A stretch of DNA of 25,714 nt, from contig JAHHQK010000034.1 of NCBI GenBank assembly GCA_020026435.1, forward strand, positions 1 through 25,714. The letters run 5' to 3'. Shown here one piece after another: positions 1 to 6,417 of the stretch. A program made the position numbers and the translations under genes. This stretch comes from Alistipes sp. Its GTDB lineage: Bacteria > Bacteroidota > Bacteroidia > Bacteroidales > Rikenellaceae. Every line of letters starts with the position of its first letter. The first letter of the stretch is position 1. The notes under the pieces are model-generated. The model made no database searches and was not told the origin of the DNA. It saw nothing but the letters and a program-made list of their open reading frames with translations.

Positions 1-317
1 TTTGTATTCCGAGCATGCCGTTGTATCTTATTCGTGTTCTACATCAAACCACAACAAGAATACGAGCCGCAACCCGATTAATTAGTTGTATCTTATTCGT
101 GTTCTACATCAAACCACAACCTAACTTCCTCGTTGCCTGGTTCGCTCCCGGTTGTATCTTATTCGTGTTCTACATCAAACCACAACAGCGTTACAGCCTC
201 CTGGTGCATGGTTTCGTTGTATCTTATTCGTGTTCTACATCAAACCACAACCACTCAACAATGCTCCTGCTAACACATGGAGTTGTATCTTATTCGTGTT
301 CTACATCAAACCACAAC
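1..317 (-). CRISPR. Type II-C CRISPR array, leader-proximal end (array continues off the left edge)
   Basis: Five identical 36-bp repeats lie at 20-55, 85-120, 151-186, 216-251 and 282-317. On the plus strand each begins GTTGTATCTT and ends AAACCACAAC. Four complete spacers of 29, 30, 29 and 30 bp lie between them (56-84, 121-150, 187-215, 252-281), and bases 1-19 are part of a fifth. The tracrRNA anti-repeat at 5632-5650 matches the plus-strand repeat, so the crRNA must be read from the minus strand, starting GTTGTGGTTTGATG. The newest spacer is therefore expected to be 252-281, beside the cas2-side leader. Repeat ends GTTGT/ACAAC are complementary. No repeat degeneracy is seen, which fits a recently active, leader-proximal part of an array. 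Protospacer sources cannot be judged from this sequence. Confidence 0.97.
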
Positions 318-438
318 CTCGGTTGTGTATGATTTTGACTAATAGTGAATTATGGTCAAAACTCGGAGCCGGAAAATGAATCCTGTAGTCCGAAGAAGTG
401 AGTTTGATGTCCGTTTTTTTTGTTTGAAAGCAAATATA
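318..438 (-). promoter_or_regulatory. CRISPR leader with candidate promoter -7 box
   Basis: This stretch lies between the cas2 stop codon and the first (leader-side) repeat. On the minus strand it starts with TATATTTG (438 down to 431), a perfect Bacteroidetes TAnnTTTG -7 element that directly abuts the cas2 TAG. No good TTTG -33 element lies 19-21 nt upstream, because that position falls in the last cas2 codons. If the box is used, transcription would start near 425 and give a leader of about 107 nt before the first repeat. The rest is A/T-rich, as usual for leaders. The promoter role is inferred; the leader position follows from the array orientation. Confidence 0.55.
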
Positions 439-777
439 CTAAAAAAATTCCAATTGTTGCGGCATTTCTGGCTTGGCCTGTTCGATTTTACCCCAAAAAT
501 TGCGAATATCGCCATATTGTTTGTCTGTGACACTCAAAATACTGATGTAACCCGATGGCGGCATTGAGCGACGAACACGCATAATGTGGACCTTCATGTT
601 TTCCTTGGAGGGGCAGTGACGGACATAAACCGAAAACTGCATCATCGCAAATCCGTCTTTCATCAGAGCCTTACGGAATTGGGCGGCATTGCGACGCTCT
701 TTCTTGGTGTTGGTCGGCAAGTCAAAAAATACGAAAAGCCACATGATTCGATAAGCATTAAGGCGTTCTTCAGACAT
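439..777 (-). CDS. cas2: CRISPR-associated endonuclease Cas2 (type II-C)
   Basis: This 112-residue protein is the Cas2 subunit of the Cas1-Cas2 spacer integrase. In known systems a Cas2 dimer bridges two Cas1 dimers and measures the incoming DNA. The first beta strand carries the family signature MWLFVFFDLPT (residues 12-22), with the conserved Asp at 19. It is followed by FRKALMKDGFAMMQFSVYVR, which matches the Cas2 ferredoxin-like fold of type II-C loci. The protein ends QLEFF. The start codon abuts the cas1 stop with no gap, so the two are very likely co-translated. The stop codon sits against the candidate leader promoter. Length is normal for the family. Confidence 0.96.
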   Translation of the reverse strand: MSEERLNAYRIMWLFVFFDLPTNTKKERRNAAQFRKALMKDGFAMMQFSVYVRHCPSKENMKVHIMRVRRSMPPSGYISILSVTDKQYGDIRNFWGKIEQAKPEMPQQLEFF

Positions 778-1665
778 CTATTCGAGTTTTGGGTAGTTGA
801 TCTTCTTTCCGATTCCGGCAAAGCATTTGGCCAGGGAGGCTGAGGTGATGGTCAGCCCGACATCCAACGGCCGTTGAATCCTGGAGAATCGTGTGTCGAC
901 AAACAATATATGCATCAACTCTCTTTTGGTATCTTGGGTGAGTTTTTCAGAACCTTGGTCGTATAGTCCGTATACCAGTTCATCGACATAGGGGCGATAG
1001 GCCTCCATGACATCGTCGGCCAACGGAAAGGCATTGTAACGATTGCGATGAAAGATTCCGAATTGTGGGAAAAGTCCCGACCCCATCAGCGAACGAGCTA
1101 CGGCGGCACGGAGTATTGTGTATCCGTAATTCAGCAGGTTATTGGGTGTTGCGCCCTCTCGGCTACGTATGAAAGCAGGACCGAACAATTCGTTCCAATA
1201 GATTTTGGCGGCTATGCCTTCCCGATTGTCGCTGTCCCCGCTTTTTACGTTCATGTAATAGGGTTTGAGTCTGTCTCCGTCTTTCCCCAATTTGGTCAGC
1301 AGGGCTGCCTGGTTGCGGATTTTGGCTTCGACCACCTGTTTCCATAAATTCTTTTTCAGCGGTTCGCTTGCCTGGAGTTGGTCGCGGAAACTTTCACCTT
1401 GGGTGGTGTTTGAATCCAAATTCATCAGCATGGCATTGGGCATTCGGTTCTCACCACAGATGACGACGCCCACGTTGTTGTCTGACAGGGCGTTGAGCAA
1501 CGGCAAAGTGATGCTGGATTGCTGATGTTCCAGTATCACAAAGCCGATATCCTCAATCGGAATGCTTTTCTTTTGGTCGGGAGCCTCCTTGGTGTGGACA
1601 ATCATTTGTCCGTCCTTGAGGCTCAGACAAAAGGGGGTTGAAAAGAATAAGGCACGTTTCAACAT
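778..1665 (-). CDS. cas1: CRISPR-associated endonuclease/integrase Cas1 (type II-C)
   Basis: This 295-residue Cas1 is the catalytic subunit that inserts new spacers at the leader-repeat junction. Candidate metal ligands by motif are Glu149 (in DNREGIAAKIYW), His206 (in FGIFHRNRYNAFPLADDVME) and Glu221. The N-terminal beta domain (MLKRALFFSTPFCLSLKDGQ) and the SSITLPLLNALSDNNVGVVIC region match type II Cas1 proteins. Length is standard. The ATG lies five bases after the cas9 stop and the stop abuts cas2, so cas9-cas1-cas2 form one tight minus-strand operon. No csn2 or cas4 accompanies it, which defines subtype II-C. Confidence 0.97.
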   Translation of the reverse strand: MLKRALFFSTPFCLSLKDGQMIVHTKEAPDQKKSIPIEDIGFVILEHQQSSITLPLLNALSDNNVGVVICGENRMPNAMLMNLDSNTTQGESFRDQLQASEPLKKNLWKQVVEAKIRNQAALLTKLGKDGDRLKPYYMNVKSGDSDNREGIAAKIYWNELFGPAFIRSREGATPNNLLNYGYTILRAAVARSLMGSGLFPQFGIFHRNRYNAFPLADDVMEAYRPYVDELVYGLYDQGSEKLTQDTKRELMHILFVDTRFSRIQRPLDVGLTITSASLAKCFAGIGKKINYPKLE

Positions 1666-1670
1666 GGCTT

Positions 1671-4600
1671 TCAGTGTTTGAATTTGATTTCTCCCGTGAC
1701 GGTCAGTTCAAAATCGTAACCTTCAACCAAGGCGTTGAATTGGGTATGGTATATGCCTATTTTTGCACGGTAGGGTTCATTTGTTTTCCATAATCCGTTT
1801 CCATCTTTTAAATCAGAGGCTTGCCTTGCTTCTTGGTGATGCTTTAAGGAAATCCACCCAAATCGGGAGGATATCTTTGATGTGATTCCCGTAATTTTAT
1901 ATAATCTTCTGCTCAACTCTCCTTCAGAAGCATCATACAGTTCTTCGGGTGATTTTTCGTAGAACAGCACCATGGTTCCTATCTTTAATATATACTTTAG
2001 GGGATAGTCGTTTTCGTTGGACATCGGTAAGAGGTATTCCGGCGATCCTTTGCGGCGGTTGTTGAAATATATGGCCGCTTTGAGATTGTTCACCAATTTG
2101 AATCCTCGCTTGACCTTGCCTTTCGGATTGGTGCCTTCGTAAATGCCCATGCAGTAGTTGCTGGCATTGGCGACGTAGTAATTCCTTTTGTGGGGTTGTT
2201 CCGAAAGATCACGATGCGGCTTGAGGTGAATCGGTTGGGTGACGCTGGGGGTGAAAATCCTTACTTTACGGATCGGAATACGCTTCTCCTCGTTCATCCA
2301 AATCGGTTGGTCAGTGGCTTTTAATATGCGTTCGCCGTATTGGTCTACAGCATCCTTTACCTTCTGACGCACCACCTCGTCGACAATATTGGGAATGTCC
2401 CCCTTGGTAATTTGATCCAAAGATTTACGGATCACGTATTTGGTTTCACCGTCCCGCTTGATGGCACCGTAAAACGTTTGCAGATGCAGTACGCCACGGG
2501 CGGTGTCGCCCTGCACATAAATGGGCCGGCCGGATGCATCCTTCCGGATCTTGCCTCTTACACGCAGGATCTTCCGCCCCGGTTTGGTCATGTTGTCGGG
2601 TGTATGGTGCGATACGAGCAGTCGTTCGCCGATGTTTTTCACGTCTTCGGTGAATGTCGGCCAGGGTTTTTCGAACACAGGTCGTGCGCCGCGGCCGTAG
2701 CGGTAATACTCTTCCTGTTGTGCATAATGGGCCCATTCGTTGTACTCCCTGGCTCCGATGCAGGCGATGGTGATGGCGTCGATGCAGTGGTGTATGTGGT
2801 TTATACGCTCCTTTTTGCTGTATGCCTCTTGTAGTCCCCATGCTTTGCGGAATTCGGCGGTGGTGGCACCCTTGACCGTATAGATCTTATCGAATACGGT
2901 CTTTAGATAGAGTCGGGCATAACGGCCGATGATGCCGATATCTACACCCTGACGGTTGGAGAACCCTTCGGGGACTTCGGACATGGTGAACCGCGACAGT
3001 TTGCCGCGCCAATAGTCCAACTCCATCTGAGCTTCGTGGCGTCTTTGAATGTCCGTGTCCTTTTGGGACTTGGTAGCGGCCGATTTGCTTTTGATCCTCA
3101 ACTTGGAGATCTCTTTTTCAAGTTTTTCGATCTTCTCCGGCCATCCGAGACCCTCGATGCGTGCCATGATCTCCGCGTGACAAGCCAGTGAGGCGGGAAG
3201 TTGTCCCTTCTTGATGTCCCGGTTGAAGTGATCTTCGCAGAGCGTCTTGTTCATCTGAGAGTTGTCTCCGCCCAGGGAGCGTGGCAGGGTGTGTTCGATG
3301 TCGAACGTGGCATTGGAGCCGATGAAGTCGCAAAGCGAGATGGTTTTTCCCGTATAGAGACATATATGGTGTTGCTCCTCCCAAAGCTGATACTTCAGAA
3401 TATCGGTCTCGGAGGGGACTATGTCCGTTCCGGTTTCCGATTTGTAGTCTTTGATGATTTCGGCTTTGTAGCGTTCTCGTTCGGTTTCTCTTTTCCGCTG
3501 GTAGCTTTCAATGGCCTTGCGCTTGTTGGCATCGTTCAGTCCTCGGGCGAATTCGATGTTGATCTTGGTCGAGGGGTCTATCTTCTGTTCGCGAAGCAGT
3601 TGGTTGATCAGAACTCTCAGGCGGAATAGCGCGCGCATGGCCATCGGATTGCGAATGGACGATGTGCGCGGGGATCCCAATTCGATGTGTCCCCGGGCAT
3701 CGGGACGGGCGGTGGGGTAGACCTCGATCATGGAGGGGTGATACAGGCGTTTCAGTGCGCGGTCATCCACGCCAACAATGTGGCGGAGGTATGAAACAAC
3801 GGCTTGCTCTTGAGTTGATCTGTTTGCTAAATTATTGTTCTCCAACTCGATTCTTATGTTCTGCTTGATTTGTTCGACGGTTCCTCTGTCCGAACGAATC
3901 TCCCGGGGCAGGACTTGCTCGATGTTGGCCAGAAATACGGATTCATCGTAGCGGTATCCGCGATGCAGGTAGGGCAGAATTTTGTGGATGGCATTGAGAC
4001 TCAATGAGGCATAATCCCCCGGAAGTTTTATCTTTGCAAACTCTTCGGATGCTTCATCCGTAAGTTGCAGATTGGTTTTGGCCCATTGGATTAGGAGATG
4101 TTCGTCCTCGAATGAAAACAGTATGTGCCAAATGTCATTGAGTATTTCTTCCTGGGTCTTGCCGGCACCTTTGAGGTATCGCGAACAGATTTCGGTGAGG
4201 TAGTCTGCTCCGAATATTTTCCGTAATTCGGCCGTGACAGGGCACCCGCTGACAGTTGTCGTCGATGGGAAATTGAAGTGATAGGGTAGATCCGTACGAT
4301 CTCCCTTACAGGTGTATTTCCCCTTGCCGGCCAATTTTTTGGCAATGTCCTCGAAGGTGAAATGCGGAGTTGATTTGCGGAAGAACAGCGGCTCGATCAG
4401 CTCGAATTCTTCTTGATTCAGTGTGCGGAAATCCTCATCCCGGGGAGTGAGGATCTTGATGTTGTTGATGAATTGCAACATACGGAATTCCTCGAATCGG
4501 GGATGAGAGACCGGACACCGACTCTTATGCCGCTCGAAGGTGCATTTGCCGACGAGTCCTTTTTGGGATTTGAGGGGGCGTTGGAAGAAAATCGCACGAT

Positions 4601-5312
4601 GCAACTCCTTCTTTAAATTCTCCTTGATATTTTGTTTTTTGCATATTGCTTCAAATTCGGCCAGATAATGCTCGTTGCGGGCCGTGTAGTGCCCCCGGAT
4701 GGATTCCGTGCCGTATAATCGATAGAAATATTCGCCTAAGTATTTGCAGCCTGCGGAGTGCATGTCCGCAGTGAGACTTTTGATATTCTCCTTGACTTTA
4801 CTGTCCTCATTTTCCTTGGTGGCCTCCTTGCGGTTGGAGAGAAATCCCCGCCGCTGGGACAGGTGGTAGAGTGCACGTCCCAGGGTGTAGCGATCCTGTT
4901 GTCGGGATAGATCAAGTGTTTCATTCAAGGCCCGGAAGCGATCGTGGTAGGGGTTCTTGTCGAGGTTGTCGTCGGTCCGTTGCCAAAGGATGAATTCTTC
5001 GTTGAGGGGGTAGATCTTGTTGTGTCGCCAATTTTGGAGATCCTCGTCGGAAAGTTCCGGACATAATCCGTGTCGGATCAGTACTTTCAGCAGTTCGATT
5101 TTGCGCAGACGGCGACGGAAATAATGACGCCTTAGGGCGCGGGCATTGGTGCGGTCCTGCACGGCTGGTTTCTCATCGTTTTTATTGCGGGCAACACCTT
5201 CCTGAAATATATCGACACCTTCGTTGAGCAGGGTTTGAGTCGCTCCATCTCGTTCGACGATGGCCCAACCTATGGAATTGGTGCCGAGGTCCAAACCTAA
5301 GGTCTTCTCCAT
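1671..5312 (-). CDS. cas9: Cas9, type II-C RNA-guided DNA endonuclease
   Basis: This 1213-residue effector cleaves target DNA using crRNA:tracrRNA. RuvC-I is at the N-terminus (GLDLGTNSIGWA, Asp8). The Arg-rich bridge helix spans about 53-75 (RTNARALRRHYFRRRLRK). RuvC-II carries Glu587 (INIEFARGLND). The HNH domain is at about 650-705 with Glu673-His674 and Asn688. RuvC-III is INHIHHCIDAITIA with His842 and Asp845. All catalytic residues are present, so both nuclease sites should be active. A Lys/Glu-rich, probably helical segment covers 725-770. The last 350 residues should hold the wedge and PAM-interacting domains. The ATG at 5312 gives the intact RuvC-I and is preceded by an A-rich stretch without a Shine-Dalgarno, common in this phylum. 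It heads the cas9-cas1-cas2 operon; the tracrRNA gene lies upstream on the other strand. Confidence 0.98.
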   Translation of the reverse strand: MEKTLGLDLGTNSIGWAIVERDGATQTLLNEGVDIFQEGVARNKNDEKPAVQDRTNARALRRHYFRRRLRKIELLKVLIRHGLCPELSDEDLQNWRHNKIYPLNEEFILWQRTDDNLDKNPYHDRFRALNETLDLSRQQDRYTLGRALYHLSQRRGFLSNRKEATKENEDSKVKENIKSLTADMHSAGCKYLGEYFYRLYGTESIRGHYTARNEHYLAEFEAICKKQNIKENLKKELHRAIFFQRPLKSQKGLVGKCTFERHKSRCPVSHPRFEEFRMLQFINNIKILTPRDEDFRTLNQEEFELIEPLFFRKSTPHFTFEDIAKKLAGKGKYTCKGDRTDLPYHFNFPSTTTVSGCPVTAELRKIFGADYLTEICSRYLKGAGKTQEEILNDIWHILFSFEDEHLLIQWAKTNLQLTDEASEEFAKIKLPGDYASLSLNAIHKILPYLHRGYRYDESVFLANIEQVLPREIRSDRGTVEQIKQNIRIELENNNLANRSTQEQAVVSYLRHIVGVDDRALKRLYHPSMIEVYPTARPDARGHIELGSPRTSSIRNPMAMRALFRLRVLINQLLREQKIDPSTKINIEFARGLNDANKRKAIESYQRKRETERERYKAEIIKDYKSETGTDIVPSETDILKYQLWEEQHHICLYTGKTISLCDFIGSNATFDIEHTLPRSLGGDNSQMNKTLCEDHFNRDIKKGQLPASLACHAEIMARIEGLGWPEKIEKLEKEISKLRIKSKSAATKSQKDTDIQRRHEAQMELDYWRGKLSRFTMSEVPEGFSNRQGVDIGIIGRYARLYLKTVFDKIYTVKGATTAEFRKAWGLQEAYSKKERINHIHHCIDAITIACIGAREYNEWAHYAQQEEYYRYGRGARPVFEKPWPTFTEDVKNIGERLLVSHHTPDNMTKPGRKILRVRGKIRKDASGRPIYVQGDTARGVLHLQTFYGAIKRDGETKYVIRKSLDQITKGDIPNIVDEVVRQKVKDAVDQYGERILKATDQPIWMNEEKRIPIRKVRIFTPSVTQPIHLKPHRDLSEQPHKRNYYVANASNYCMGIYEGTNPKGKVKRGFKLVNNLKAAIYFNNRRKGSPEYLLPMSNENDYPLKYILKIGTMVLFYEKSPEELYDASEGELSRRLYKITGITSKISSRFGWISLKHHQEARQASDLKDGNGLWKTNEPYRAKIGIYHTQFNALVEGYDFELTVTGEIKFKH

Positions 5313-5588
5313 GTTGTTTGTTTTTTAGGCGAGTTAGTTGAGTAAGTCGTGTAACCAGTCGAGTGGTAAGACGAGGCTTTAGGGGTGCATTCCGAGAAAA
5401 GTCTTGACGGATACCACAGGTATTGGTTTGAGAGTGGCAATTTATAAAAAAATATGGTGAAATACAACGAATTGTTTATATTTTCATGGTCTTGAGAGTT
5501 CTTTGACGGTTGGAATCTCGAAAACATAATGCTTTATGGAGTGAGGATCGCTTGTGATGATTTGGCAAGTAATTATTTCGTCGGGATA
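5313..5588. other. cas9-tracrRNA divergent intergenic region
   Basis: This stretch of about 276 bp separates the cas9 start (minus strand) from the tracrRNA promoter (plus strand). It is A/T-rich and has no convincing ORF. I found no TAnnTTTG element on the minus strand here that could be assigned to cas9. The nearest is TATGTTTT (minus strand, around 5521-5528), which misses the final G. The cas9 promoter therefore remains unlocated. Confidence 0.5.
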
Positions 5589-5620
5589 TTTGTTTGTTTC
5601 GAAAAAGTGTGTTATATTTG
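5589..5620 (+). promoter_or_regulatory. tracrRNA promoter (Bacteroidetes type)
   Basis: TTTG at 5589-5592 and TATATTTG at 5613-5620 are separated by 20 nt. This matches the Bacteroidetes primary-sigma consensus of -33 TTTG and -7 TAnnTTTG. Transcription is predicted to start near 5625, just before the anti-repeat. No other gene follows on this strand, so the promoter fits a constitutive small RNA. Confidence 0.8.
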
Positions 5621-5624
5621 TCTT

Positions 5625-5716
5625 GTAAGAAGTTCTACATCTTACCACAATAAGGCTAAATGCCGAAGGTTTTTATAACCTACAGTCTCTGCGTACTCCG
5701 TGGAGACTTTCTTTTT
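5625..5716 (+). ncRNA. tracrRNA for the type II-C Cas9
   Basis: This trans-activating RNA pairs with crRNA repeats and binds Cas9. The anti-repeat at 5632-5650 matches the plus-strand repeat as GTTCTACATC, two mismatched bases (TT against AA), then ACCACAA. It would give a 10-bp upper stem, an internal bulge and a 7-bp lower stem with the crRNA. The nexus hairpin follows (GGC at 5654-5656, GCC at 5662-5664, loop TAAAT). An intrinsic terminator hairpin spans 5684-5708 (GTCTC/GAGAC extended by wobble pairs, 5-nt loop) and runs into TTTCTTTTT. The order anti-repeat, nexus, terminator is the classic layout. The exact 5' end is inferred from the promoter; the total is about 90 nt. It is transcribed divergently from cas9. 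Confidence 0.93.
5684..5716 (+). terminator. Intrinsic terminator of tracrRNA
   Basis: The hairpin has arms AGTCTC (5684-5689) and GAGACT (5703-5708), extended inward by T·G, G·T, C-G and G-C pairs around a TACTC loop. TTTCTTTTT follows (5708-5716). In type II-C RNAs this hairpin is also part of the functional guide scaffold. Confidence 0.85.
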
Positions 5717-5721
5717 ATATT

Positions 5722-5995
5722 AAGGTTGGCAGACAACTGGGATAAGCTCTCCGAATACTTCCAGTATATTCCGGCTATTCGTAAGCTCATATATACAACA
5801 AATACCGTTGAAGGATATTACCGCCAGATCCGTAAGGTAACAAAAAAACAAAGGCGTGTTCCCGTCAGATACAGCCCTTGAGAAACTGGTTTATCTTGCA
5901 TACCGTAATATACGGAAGAAGTGGATCATGTCAATTGGGCTACAATCTCACAGCAACTGGCCATAAAGTTTGGAGGCCGGTTTAAATTATTGTAA
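5722..5995 (+). pseudogene. IS256-family transposase remnant, 5'-truncated and frameshifted
   Basis: The translation LADNWDKLSEYFQY followed by IRKLIYTTNTVEGYYRQIRK is the conserved C-terminal part of IS256-type DDE transposases and includes the catalytic Glu in NTVEG. The frame breaks in an A-rich run near 5841-5850. It resumes in another frame as GVFPSDTALEKLVYLAYRNIRKKW, then breaks again near 5930-5935 and resumes as NWATISQQLAIKFGGRFKLL before TAA at 5993-5995. At least two frameshifts and loss of the whole N-terminal two thirds (both catalytic Asp residues) make it non-functional. Homology begins within a few bases of the tracrRNA terminator, so a deletion or insertion junction lies there. 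Confidence 0.9.
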
Positions 5996-6212
5996 TTTTA
6001 CGCTCGTCGGGACGGGTGATCCCGCCCTTGGCGCTGGCCGTTCCCCGACCGATGGGTTTTCTAATAGGAAATAATGCGTGATACAGTTTATTTTACACTA
6101 TCTACAAAGTTATATTTTGTTTGTATACACAGTCACCATAGAGTTAAAATTCTATAGTTCTAAATCTAATCTTAAATAATGCAAAAAAACTCCCAACTTT
6201 ACATTTTGGGGT
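5996..6212. other. Noncoding stretch after the IS remnant
   Basis: The stretch probably holds the right flank of the decayed IS. The first 60 bases are GC-rich and can fold: GTCGGG pairs with CCCGAC, enclosing a CGGG-TGAT-CCCG hairpin. The rest is A/T-rich. I could not identify a terminal inverted repeat or target duplication, and no gene is supported. Confidence 0.4.
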
Positions 6213-6262
6213 GCAATAAAGGGTGTAAATCTCGTAATAACTTGATTTACACCCTTTATTGC
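6213..6262. repeat. Perfect 19-bp inverted repeat ending on the tRNA-Ser 3' base
   Basis: The arms are GCAATAAAGGGTGTAAATC (6213-6231) and its exact reverse complement (6244-6262), around a 12-nt spacer. The right arm ends at 6262, the discriminator base of the tRNA. In the tRNA transcript it would form a long hairpin immediately 3' of the mature tRNA. There is no T-tract after it, so it is not a standard intrinsic terminator. It could be a processing or termination structure, or a recombination/attachment remnant. Confidence 0.9.
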
Positions 6263-6349
6263 GGAGAGTGGGGGATTCGAACCCCCGGTACAGTAATCCC
6301 GTACGTCAGTTTAGCAAACTGGTGGTTTCAGCCACTCACCCAACTCTCC
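6262..6349 (-). tRNA. tRNA-Ser (anticodon GCU)
   Basis: The minus-strand cloverleaf has acceptor GGAGAGU paired with ACUCUCC and discriminator G. The D arm contains the GUGGCUGAAACCAC region. The anticodon stem-loop CCAGU-UUGCUAA-ACUGA gives anticodon GCU (Ser, AGC/AGU). A long variable arm (GUACGGGAUUACUGUAC) is typical of class II tRNAs, and the T arm is GGGGGUUCGAAUCCCCC. It is 88 nt long with no encoded CCA, as usual in this phylum. It has its own promoter upstream. Confidence 0.96.
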
Positions 6350-6386
6350 TGGGCCTGTTGTAACACTATCCGTGTCAAACGTGATG

Positions 6387-6417
6387 CAAATATAGAACCT
6401 TTTTGTGAATTTGCAAA
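6387..6417 (-). promoter_or_regulatory. tRNA-Ser promoter
   Basis: On the minus strand TTTG (6417-6414) and TATATTTG (6394-6387) are separated by 19 nt. The pair matches the Bacteroidetes -33/-7 consensus. The start site would be near 6382, about 33 nt before the mature tRNA. The -7 box is identical to that of the tracrRNA. Confidence 0.8.

Noticed and set aside
15..379. Two plus-strand ORFs with repeated YSCSTSNHN / LIRVLHQTTT-like peptides
   Set aside because: They are translations of the CRISPR repeats, not genes.
5297..5527. Minus-strand ORF of 76 codons upstream of cas9
   Set aside because: It overlaps the cas9 start in another frame, has no recognisable domain, and lies in A/T-rich leader DNA.
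5313..5588. cas9 promoter on the minus strand
   Set aside because: No CAAA (reverse of TTTG) with the needed TAnn partner occurs in the interval; only a 7-of-8 match at about 5521-5528 without a -33 element.
5660..5721. N-terminal part of the plus-strand ORF starting at 5660
   Set aside because: These codons are the tracrRNA nexus and terminator; only the later part is transposase-like.
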